From Salminus brasiliensis (lineage: Eukaryota; Chordata; Actinopteri; Characiformes; Bryconidae): a stretch of DNA of 64,000 nt. Below are positions 37,675 through 48,129 of the stretch, piece after piece. The stretch lies in the NCBI RefSeq assembly GCF_030463535.1, contig NC_132888.1:10120081-10184080 (forward strand). The letters run 5' to 3'. The notes under the pieces are model-generated. The model did not search any database, had not been told where the DNA came from, and saw nothing but the letters and a program-made list of their open reading frames with translations. Every line of letters starts with the position of its first letter. Positions within the stretch are counted from its first letter, which is position 1. The position numbers and the translations under genes were made by a program.

Positions 37675-38739
37675 GTAAGTTGTATTTTTTATTAGTTGCT
37701 CAGCCGTGTACTGAAATATGCCAAGTAAAAAAGTATAAATATAAATATGCACAAAAGATTTTTTAGTTACACCAGATTGTATTTAATTTTACTGTCCCAT
37801 TTACTGTGAGAATGTTAATAGAACTTAAGATGGTACGGAGATGCAGGCTGAATTATTTTATTTTACATGGATAGTGACTGTAAAATCACATTTGATCATT
37901 TTTACAGAGAACAGATTCTCTAATCAACCAGCTTGTGGTTGTAATTTCAGCATGATTTTATTTACAAATGTATTTACATGCAAATAGCTATTTTTGTAAA
38001 ATGTATTTAATATTTTTAACCCAGTGCCAAATAAGACTTTAAATAGAACTTAAATAGTTTCCAAGTCTCTGGGTTAGCTAATGAATCATTGAAAGGGAAT
38101 ATTTTATATTTCTTATTACATATTTGTAGATGCTCAGTTTTCAATATCTAATTTTATCCAATGTGAAGTTCTAAAGACACTTTGTGCTAGCTCCAGGCTT
38201 CCAGATATCATCATCATCATTTTAAAAGAATGTTGAATATAAAAAGTGTAAGCAGTACAATACTGAGATGAGTGTTTACTGGGGAAGTAATTGATTATTT
38301 GAGACTGACTGAAAGAAATGTGTGTGGAGCATACAGAAGATGATGCCATAATGAGGATGTAGATTGACTGGTAAAGTGAAAACTTAACTGAAATATAAAC
38401 ATTTCAATTATTGCAGAAAAAATAGTATAGAAAAGTACTTTTGGGTCACATTTATTTAAAATTAGATCTACACTCACTACATGGTCATGGGCCTGGCTAT
38501 GTTTACATGCAAAGATTTTGTCCAATCCGATTAAATTCATTTCGATTACTGAGGTGACTGAGGTGTTTCTATATACGCTCCACTCAACAATCTGATAAAA
38601 TCTTTGTTTACATGCAAAAGATTGTATTAGTTAGATCATAACAGATTTTCAGGCTGCATGTAAAAGTAGCTATTAAGTCGATCGTGAGCTTCTCTGTATA
38701 CCAAAGAATTCTAGAGTCAAATGGGAGGCCATCTGCCTT

Positions 38740-39075
38740 CTGCCATTTGAAACTGGATCACAAAACAGGACAATGATCCCAAGCGCACCAGCAAATCTAC
38801 AACAGAAAGGCTGAAAAAGAAAAGAATCAAGGTGATGTAATGGCCTTGTAAAAGTCCAGACCTCAACCCAACTGAAATGCTGGAGCAGGACCTTAAATAA
38901 ATGCCCATAAATCTCAAAGAACTGAAGCAATGTTGTAAAGAAGAGAGGGCTAAAACAAATAAGAGAGTCAATCATTATTAGTATAGAGTCATAGAGAAAA
39001 CTTCAAGTTATTGCTGTTAAATGTTGTCTACAAGTCGTTGACTCATTGGGTGTACTTAGTTTTTCAACACATTGA
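38740..39075 (+). mobile_element. Tc1-like transposase 3' fragment upstream of gene 3
   Basis: It contains GACAATGATCCCAAGCGCAC, CTACAACAGAAAGGCTGAAA and CCTCAACCCAACTGAAATGC, the DPKHTSKST-WLKKK to NPTEML end of a Tc1 transposase, with stops. A copy lies at 47605-47885 before gene 4, so it is part of the duplicated upstream flank. Confidence 0.65.
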
Positions 39076-39176
39076 TTTTCATTTTTGTTGAAATATTAGT
39101 TTGCCTCATATTAGACTCATATTAGTTTGCCAAAAAATATCTATTTTTAACAGTGTGACAAATTTGCAGTTTCAGT

Positions 39177-39235
39177 ATGAGTGCACAGAAGAGATTGCTG
39201 CTTCGTTGGCTTTGCCTGCAAGGTACAATCAAACA

Positions 39236-39311
<76 letters not shown>

Positions 39312-40654
39312 GTACCAAGTTTATACACACCTGTTTATAATATATTATTGTGTATTATTATTATATTAAATTATTTTACTTTTATATTATATAGGGTATT
39401 ATATTTGGTCATGTAGTGTATTAAGGCCGTTTACTGGCAAAGTGAGTACATGTGTAATTATTAATGTACGTTAACATACTATAGCTGCATATTTTGAGGG
39501 GTAATTCCACCCTCACACACGCATTGCCACAGTCTTAGCAGTCTTAGAAACTTATTTACTTATTACTAAGCACTACTTCAAACCCCCCAACCATCCTAAC
39601 CATTGAAGATACCTGTGCATCCTCTCTCTCTTTTTTTTTTTTTTTTTTTTACAAAAATATGGTCACCCTAGCATTTGGATCTTGTTAAGATGATGATGAT
39701 AAGCACACATTCAACCAGGTGTGTCCAAACTGATACTGTATGCAAAAAACATGTATCTTCAAAATAGCAACTTTAAAGAATAAGTCACTTTGCTTTCAGT
39801 GTAATTTTGGAGCATGTTAAATGTAAATATATATATTTTTTTATTCCAGTGATCTTTTCCACTGTGTTTTCTAAAGACTGGGAGGCAGAAGTTGAGCCCA
39901 AAATTAAAGCGCTGGTCAAATCTTGTGTTGTGGTACCCTGCTCTTTCAATTACCCTGGTACACAACTCCCAGACTCACGTATAAGGGCAATCTGGCACAC
40001 AAAGGAAAAGATGGGCGATATTATCTATCATGAAGATAGAACCAAAGTGTTAGACAGCTTTAAAGGCCGAACAACCCTCCTTGGCCGTTTGGGCCAAAAA
40101 AACTGCACCTTGGAGATCGATGAAGTCAGAGACCATGACAACGGCCCGTTCTGTTTCAGGGCTGAAATCCCAACATTAGACAAGTATTCTTTTACGGAGA
40201 GCTGTGTAACCATCGTCCCAACTGGTAAGTATGTCTGTAGTGACTAAAGTATGAGCTCACAGTGTTCGACTGAGTCTTTTCATGTAAGCGATAAATCATA
40301 AAGCAGTGCCTTCAAACATGTTGTGTAGAAGATCCAGACAAACCCAACCTGGAAAAAAAGGAATTCTTGGAGGAAGGAGTGTCTACCTCTTTCAAGTGTT
40401 CCACCAGACACACCTGTCCTTCTCACCCCCCCACCATCACATGGAGCTTTTCAAATAATGAAGCCATAGTGAACAACAGGCATATTGGTCATGGAATTTG
40501 GGAAGTGGAGTCCTTTTTGACTTTTACCCCAAGCGAGAAGGACACTCACACAGAACTTACCTGCACCATCAATTTCTATGGTGGCAAGCACTCTACCATC
40601 CAAACCCCCCTCTATGTGAAGCGTAAGTAAAAAACAAACAAAAAAAAATTAAAG

Positions 40655-40689
<35 letters not shown>

Positions 40690-43600
40690 TGTTTGGCATA
40701 GTAAATAATTGTGGTTTTATTTTCAGGCAAAGAAAATATCTTCCATATAATAATTCCAGTTGCCGTTGTGCTTGGAACTGCTCTTTTATTTGGAGTGATG
40801 TGTTTCTTCATGAGCAGGAAGTATAAGTAAGTCTGAGGACTGTATATGTACATATAAGTATACATCCCTCAGTCAGTGTCAGTTGTCAGCAGTACTTAGT
40901 GTTTTCTTTCTTCTCTATGTACTGAAAAACACATTATTAGACAACAGATCCAAGAGCTCCAGTCTGGAAATGGGTAAGTAAATGTTATTCAGCCATTCTG
41001 TCTTTCTTAATTCTGTCTATTCTTCTACACAAAAGACATGAGGATTTGTTTTGTTAGGTACCATATCTTATCTCAATTACATAGCGTAAGGTAAAATCAC
41101 TTTGGCATCTACATGGCTACTATTCATTCATTCATTCATTCATTCATTCATTCATTCGTTTTTTAAGTAAAGAGGGCAATGCAGAATACTGAATAAAAAT
41201 ACCATTTTAAGCACAGAACAACAGAGTAGGCCATTTAGAAAGTGAGTGGGAAACCTCTAATTAAAACAAAAAAAGAGCCAGAGAATGGCTGTGTTCAAAG
41301 GCAGAGCCTACTTCTCATAACAGTGAAAAGCACAATGTTTCCTATTACTCCTCTTTAGCTATGGTATATAATGATTATTATATTATTAGTCACAATTGTC
41401 ACATTATTAGTCATAGTTGTCACAATGCTTTATTTAACAGTAGTCTTTAATAAAGAACCCTCAATAAACCAATTTAAGAGGGTGTAGAATATGTTTCCTA
41501 AATTATCATTCAAATATTATTTATTTAGCTGAGATTATCTTCTATAAAGAAATACAATGGCATCAATGCACCTAAATAACAGTCTGTATTTTGTCATGTA
41601 CACAGAATTTGGAGTCGAATGTCCAGAATGACCCGAAGGTCAGTAGGTGCTTGTTCTTCACTCTAAAAAAATACATTCACTACATTACATTTTTATAATT
41701 ATTTGCATTTAAAATTGTAATCTTAAAAACACAACTGTTTTTGTAAATATCTCCTTTATAATGTAGACTGTGGTTCATCCCATCCGTCCAACCTAAAACG
41801 AATTGCTTCATGTGCCAACAAGTAATTGAACTGGGTTTATTCAACTCATCATTTAATTCATAATTATATATTTGAGTAAGTTCCCAGTTCAGTGGCTTGT
41901 TACCCCATGAATGATTTTGTTGAGTTTTGAACAGATTAACCACTTTTTGCAGTATAGTAGGTGTAGGATTAGTTTGAAAGTGCCCTTTGCAAAAAAATGA
42001 ACTGAAAAAAAACTCTTAAAATTGTCCCTCTGATGGAATATCTGATTCACTCTTAGTAAAAAAAAAACAATATATGTACAAGATGGGTCCAAGAGTGACA
42101 CTGACGAGGAATCAAAAGTTACTTTACAACTGTATTCCATACATGATAACAGTGATGAATAGGTGAAACAGCAGGGCATAGACTTTACAGTGATCAGTCC
42201 TGTCCTAAAAATCTACCTTCCTTCAGAGTTCAGAGTTAGTTCCAACCATAGTCCACCACACCTGCAGCAGTTAATGCACTTCTTTATAAGTCCTGGATTG
42301 ACTGGGTCAGACATATTAGTGGTAGGTAAGAAGAGATAGTGTGATAGATCAGCAGATCAGACATCAACACTACAGGAAAGTAGATCTCTGAGAAGAGAGT
42401 TGGTGACTAAGCACAATATGATCTATGAAAATATTGTACCTTCCTTTAACTCTGCTGCAGGAATAGACAGAGGAATCAGCCCGACCCGAATATGGCCAAG
42501 TAAGTATTTCCATTTGGGTGTATAAGATGTATAAGTTGACAGTACTGGGTTGATCATGTGTCAGTTAATTACACATTTTTGCAAATGCCACAGTTTTAAG
42601 AGATAAGATAAAATAAACACCAACATAGTTTACACACACAAATATTAGGAAGAAAGGGTTAGCGAATCATTTTGAATTGCCTGGATTTCTGCACTGATTA
42701 CTAATTAAATGTGGTCTGATTATAAGTCACACTTATAGACAAATACAATCTAATGATGAATAACACACAGCCATGTGCACTGTTAATTTATTTTACTATA
42801 TTGAATAAACATCCACAGTGCAGGCTAGAACAATATGTGAACACTTGAAGTTATCTCCACATGACTGACTTGTCAACTATTAATTTAATTGTGTTCTTTT
42901 GGTCATTGTCTTGCTGCATTACCCAACAAACCTTCAGCTTGTGGTCCTGGACTGCTGCCCTTGCATTCTCCTGCAAAATGTTTTGATACACTTTTGACAC
43001 TACTGTTTCCTTAATGAGTACAATGCATCCAGACCCTGACACAGCAAAGCAGCCCCAACCCATGATACTTCCTCCAGTATTTTTCTAGTAGTGGACACAT
43101 AAACAAAGGTTTCTGCAGCTTGTAGAGTGTTCTGTAGTTTCTTTGCTGTTACTTTCGTATTCTTTTAAGGTTTGCTCTTGCAGTGATCTTAACAGATCTT
43201 CTACTCTTAGGGAGAATAATAACAGTCCTGAATTTTCTCTATTTGTAGACAGTTTGTTTAACTTGGATTAACGTGGATTGATGTACACCTAGACGTTAAA
43301 TGATTTTTTAGTAGTATGTCCAGGTTCAAGTACCTCTATAAATGCCTTCTGATGTCTTCTGAAAGTTGTTTGCATTGTTGTATGTTTCACTGTAACCAAT
43401 TTGTTTTTGGGAACAACAAATTTGTCAGTAACCAGACTTCAGTTCAATTGAAACACATTTTGCCAGTTGAAAAGTCCTTAACACAGAGGTTCACTTACTT
43501 TTTCTAGCCTGCTCTGTGAATGTGTGGGTGCTCTTAGTTTAGTAAAACTGTGTTTGTTTCTATGTGTGACTTAGACTGCGATCAGATGACATTTTGATTA

Positions 43601-43833
43601 GTAATCAATTTAGAAATCCAATTCCAAAGGATTCATTTACTTGTTCTTGCAATTAGAAAGCGCATGTGCTACAACATCTTTTTAATTTTAGTTGAATGTT
43701 TTGCCTTTGGTTCTTGTCATAACATTAAGAGAATGCTGTATTGGCTAAATGAATCCCACAATCAAAATACATAATTAAGCTCTGTCCTCACAGGTCCAAC
43801 CACTGTGTAAGTACCATGGCTGGATTCTCATGA
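39177..43833 (+). CDS. Siglec-like receptor 3: V-C2-TM, broken tail (gene 3)
   Basis: Proposed exons: 39177-39222, 39850-40224, 40329-40622, 40727-40826, 40941-40973, 41606-41638, 42461-42499, 43794-43833. Total 960 nt, 319 residues, colinear with gene 2 and nearly identical to it. The V-set keeps Cys41, Cys46, Trp64, Cys101 and Arg119; the C2 and transmembrane exons are as in gene 2. The main cluster of replacements relative to gene 2 is right after Trp64: HTKEKMGDII here and in gene 4, against HTQKKGDDII in gene 2. This is the C-C' loop, which sets glycan specificity in known Siglecs. The tail ends at TGA 43831-43833, so the ITIM exon is not reached. Predicted to be a sialic-acid-binding membrane receptor without its own inhibitory motif. 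Confidence 0.8.
39242..39311. repeat. (TA)n(CA)n compound microsatellite
   Basis: It lies 19 bp after the signal-exon donor of gene 3. Open frames through it on both strands are artefacts. Confidence 0.95.
40659..40687. repeat. (TA)n microsatellite in gene 3 intron 3
   Basis: Short counterpart of 27064-27127 in gene 2. Confidence 0.9.
42813..43518 (-). mobile_element. Tc1-like element in gene 3 intron 7
   Basis: Counterpart of 28971-30298 without the LTR. It has the same inverted ends and the same transposase remnant at 42851-43063 (GWGCFAVSGSGCIVLI). The LTR target CACTG is single at 43388-43392. Confidence 0.75.
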
Positions 43834-44051
43834 TGCTCAGAACCTCATTTTCCAACTAAGTACTAAGTATATTTGTATTAATATTGATCATTATTGCATG
43901 AATTCAGTTACCTTTTAATTCAATTCAATTACAGTTTAATTACATTTTCTTCAGTTTCTACAGTTAATTTACAAAATCAGTTGACATCTTACATTGTACT
44001 GTGTAGTTAGAATTAAAAGTAGTTTCTGTTCTTCCATAACATGCATCTCAG

Positions 44052-44343
44052 TGAACAAAACGAGCATACAGCATGTTAGATCCGACGTAAGTAACCTAGT
44101 ATTTTTGCATTGATTTTATTAAGAAGGCTATTGTATGTTATCTGACATAAACTAATATGTCTCTGAGTTTCTACCTCTATCATACTGTCTTTAACAGTTT
44201 GGATTATAATTGACCTGGTGTACACATTTTTAAGACATGTTTTTTTGTGGTCTGTTAATTGTGAACACTGAGGTCCTGATGTAATTTTTTTCATATCTCT
44301 GTAGGACTATGAGGGCGATCACAACATATATTGGAATAAATGA
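44052..44343 (+). pseudogene. Decayed tail exons 9 and 10 of gene 3
   Basis: Exon 9 remnant 44052-44086 and exon 10 remnant 44305-44343 (DYEGDHNIYWNK then stop). Splice sites are kept, but the exon 9 frame has the same TAG and the same two-base loss as gene 2, so the damage predates the 2/3 duplication. Confidence 0.6.
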
Positions 44344-45775
44344 AGATGGCAGTGAAGGTGGCACTATCACCACATGCTGTTTACTTATTCTCATTCTTTT
44401 CTTTATTTTTATTCTTATTTCATCTCAAATATGAATGAATGCCATGGCATCTTTATAATGTAACTTGCATAACAAAAACCATAAGACTAACATATAGTTA
44501 ACTATCACTATCATCAAGATGAGGTAAAGAAATTAATTGTTTGAGAATACATCTGTGTTTATATACTTTTTATCTGTATTTAGACAATTTGAATACAAAT
44601 ACAAGCAACTATGTCCACATGTGTGAAGTTGGGTAATTTGAATATTGTTTTGAATGGATCTTTAACTTGCTCAGCTTAGCGGCATCATTTGGATTTTGTA
44701 TTCAGAGAACCCCTAAAATATAATTAGCATTATCATCTTCTTATCCACTCATTCCAGTTCAGAGTGTGTGTATTGAAATATAAGGTGAAGAGAATAACGG
44801 TGTCATCTGCCAGGTTATTGAAATATTGACACTGTTCCAACTCCAGATTGTCTAGTTGATAATAACTGTTTGTGAGATTTTATATTATTACAGATTCTTA
44901 TTCATAGGCGGGAATGGGCTGCAAACGGTAATATAAATTATATAAATACACAAGTAACACTTCTAGCTACTACTTAGCAACACCTAAGTGCCCCCCTGGC
45001 ACACTCTAGCAGTCACCTGGGACACCAAAGTAACTGTCAAGCAACTTATAAGCAAATTCATAGCAGCCACCACTGCCTGGAAGGAAATCCTCAAGCGGCA
45101 CAGTGATTCTACTATTATTCTCTAATCTTTTGCTTCAGGAAATGCACTTTTTATTGTTTTTACTTTTAAAAACAGTAAAATCTTTGTGCTGTTATTATTT
45201 AATGTGTTTTAACATGAATTCTGTAATGTGGTTTTCAAGTGTAATTTTGGATTCATGTCCCTTATTTGCAAAACAATCTTACTGGTCAATTTTGACAAAG
45301 AACACAAGATGTTATTTTGTACCACTTAAAAAAAAGCTTAGGTTAAAGAGGCCTACAGGCCATAAATAGCAATACGAAGTTGAAATGTCATAATGTTCAC
45401 AAGAATCTATAACCTATCAGTTAAGATCTATCACAACATCAGGACAACCAATATGTACTATTATGAATTTAGAATCAGTTCTAATAGTCCGGTCAACTTT
45501 GACTACAAACACAAAACTAGTTAACATGTAATGAACACAAAAGGGGAATTAAATAGCTTATGGCACTGTAGCTAACCCCCCTGGACATAGATGGAAGGGA
45601 AAAAAAGAAGAAGAAGGTACATGCAGCAGGGCAATTCCTAACCAAGAACTGAAATCAAAAGATTTGAAATCAAATTGTCCACTTAGGAAGCAACACTGAT
45701 TGACAATCAATTTCACATGCTGTTGTGCAAATGGAATAAACAATAAATAGGTGGAAAAATAGGTGGAAATTATTG
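44344..45775. other. 3' flank of the gene 3 unit
   Basis: Homologous to 36195-36960 and beyond downstream of gene 2, with a local insertion at about 45245-45450. No exon is recognised; open frames here lack coding features. Confidence 0.55.
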
Positions 45776-46272
45776 GCAATTAGCAAGACACACTCAATAA
45801 AGGAGTGGTTCTGCAGGTGGGGATCACAGACCACTTCTCAGTACCTATGCTTTCTGGCTGATGTTTTGATCACTTTTGAATGTTGGTGGTGCTTTCACAC
45901 TCGTGGTAGCATGAGACAGACTCTACAACCCTCACAAGTGGCTCAGGTAGCGCAGCTCATCCAGGATGGCACATCAATGCGAGCTGTGGCAAGAAGGTTT
46001 GCTGTGTCTGTCAGCGTAGTGTCCATAGGCTGGAGGCACTACCAGGAGACAGGCCAGTACACCAGGAGACGTGGAGGAGGCCATGGGAGGGCAAGAACCC
46101 AGGAGCAGGACCGCTACCTTCCGCCTTTGTGCATTCTATTGATGATTGTTGTGTGATTTTGTTGTCAGCACAATCAACTTTGTACAGAACCAAGTATTCA
46201 ATGAGAATATTTAATTCATTTAGATCTAGGATGTGTTATTTGAGTGTTCCCTTTATTTTTTTGAGCAGTGTA
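45776..46272 (+). mobile_element. Internally deleted Tc1-like element
   Basis: It encodes a Tc1-type helix-turn-helix N-terminus at about 45911-46120 ([20 protein letters not shown], then a [10 protein letters not shown] block). It then jumps directly to a 3' terminal region ending ATTTTTTTGAGCAGTGTA. It is present downstream of gene 3 and absent at the corresponding place downstream of gene 2. Only the DNA-binding part of the transposase remains. Confidence 0.65.
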
Positions 46273-46404
46273 CAAAATCAACACAACATACAAAATGTTA
46301 AATAAAGTTAACTCAACACATGTTCAGATTTGGCACATGCAAAACAGCTGTTCTATTTATCTATTCTATAATTTTCATGTAGACCTCTCTGGGGATTTAG
46401 CTTC

Positions 46405-46555
46405 TCTTTACTATTCCAGTGATTTTAAGAAAACAGGAAGGCAGGGCTTTAACTTGCACCTCCTTTCACTTGAAGAGGTCACTTGAACATAGTGTCCACC
46501 TGCATCCATCCTCCTAAGCAACACAAGACATCAATTTCCTACACCCAAACAGCAT
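46405..46555 (+). promoter_or_regulatory. Gene 4 promoter-proximal block and non-coding first exon
   Basis: Nearly identical to the gene 3 block, with an AGGTCA at 46476-46481 and a GTAAGT donor at 46556. It splices presumably to the acceptor at 48106. Confidence 0.5.
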
Positions 46556-46952
46556 GTAAGTTGCATTTTTTATTAGTTGCTCAGCCGTGTACTGAAATAT
46601 GCCAAGTAAAAAAGTATAAATATAAATATGCACAAAAGATTTTTTAGTTACACCAGATTGTATTTAATTTTACTGTCCCATTTACTGTGAGAATGTAAAT
46701 ATAATTTGTGGTACAGAGATGGTACAGAGATGCAGACTGAATTATTTTATTTTACATGGATAGTGACTGTAAAATCACATTTGATCATTTTTACAGAGAA
46801 CAGATTCTCTGATAAACCAGCTTGTGGTTGTAATTTCAGTATGATTTTATTTACAAATGTATTTACATGCAAATAGCAATTGTTGTAAAATGTATTTAAT
46901 ATTTTCAACCTAGTGCCAAATAAGACTTTAACTGGAAATTAAATAGTTTCTG

Positions 46953-47212
46953 GGGCAGTGGTGGCTCAGCGGTTAGAGTGCCGGGATATCAATAACAGGG
47001 TTGTGGGTTCGATCCCGGGCTTGGCAAGCTGCCACTGTTGGGCCCTTGAGCAAGGATCTCTGCTCTCTTACTCTCTGCTCCCTGGGCACTGGAGTTGGCT
47101 GCCCACCGCTCTGTGTGTGTGTGTACTCACTGCCCCTAACACTGTTCACTACCAGATGGGTGCAATGTGGAGGACACATTTTGCTGTACAGTAACAAATA
47201 CATGCACATTTA
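46953..47212 (+). mobile_element. tRNA-derived SINE
   Basis: The head GGCAGTGGTGGCTCAGCGGT is tRNA-like, with a B-box-like GGGTTCGATCCCGGG at about 47006-47020. The body includes CTGGGCACTGGAGTTGGCTG and AGGACACATTTTGCTGTACA. The counterpart region of gene 3 (about 38075) lacks it, so it inserted only here or was lost there. Confidence 0.75.
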
Positions 47213-47604
47213 TCATTGAAAGGTAATATTTAATATTTGTAGATGCTCAGTTTTCAATATCTAATTTTATCCAATGTGAAAGAAAGACACTTTGTGCTAG
47301 CTCCAGGCTTCTGGATATCATCATCATCATTATTTTAAAAGAATGTTGAATATAAAAAGTGTAAGCAGTACAATACTGAGATGAGTATTTACAGGGGAAG
47401 TAATTGATTATTTGAGACTGACTGAAAGAAATGTGTGTGGAGCATACAGAAGATGATGCCATAATGAGGATGTAGATTGACTGGTAAAGTGAAAACTTTA
47501 CTGAAATATAAAAATGTCAATTATTGCAGAAAAAATAGTAGAGAAAAGTATTTTTGGGTCACATTAAATGAGATCTACGCTTACTACATGTTCGTGGGTT
47601 CGCG

Positions 47605-47885
47605 CACCAGCAAATCTACAACAGAAAGGCTGAAAAAGAAAAGAATCAAGGTGATGTGATGGCCGAGTAAAAGTCCAGACCTCAACCCAATTGAAATGCT
47701 GGAGCAGGACCTTAAATAAATGCCCATAAACCTCAAAGAACTGAAGCAATGTTGTAAAGAAGAGAGGGCTAAAACAAATCAGAGAGTCAATCATTATTAG
47801 TATAGAGTCATAGAGAAAATGTCAAGTTATTGCTGTTTAATGTCGTTCTACAAGTCGTTGACTCATTGGGTGTACTTTCATTTTT
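47605..47885 (+). mobile_element. Tc1-like transposase 3' fragment upstream of gene 4
   Basis: Near-identical to 38790-39055 but lacking about 290 bp of the left part, so a deletion separates the two copies. Confidence 0.65.
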
Positions 47886-47890
47886 GTTGG

Positions 47891-47892
<2 letters not shown>

Positions 47893-47937
<45 letters not shown>
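47893..47937. repeat. (TA)n microsatellite
   Basis: Upstream of gene 4, directly after the Tc1 fragment. Confidence 0.9.
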
Positions 47938-47941
<4 letters not shown>

Positions 47942-48129
47942 GTTCATCTGATGTGTTCTGATGTGAATCTGAATAGTTTTTTCCTCATTTTATGTTTTAT
48001 GTATATTTTTTGTTGAACTTCAGAACTTTGTTTTTCTCATGACTGTATATACAGCCTCCTACTGATCACTCATAATAGTTTGCCAAAAAGTGTCTATTTT
48101 TAACAGTGTGACAAATTTGCAGTTTCAGT

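Noticed and set aside
46953-47030. tRNA gene on the plus strand
   Set aside because: The tRNA-like head is joined to a SINE body and has a second, internally deleted copy at 53706.
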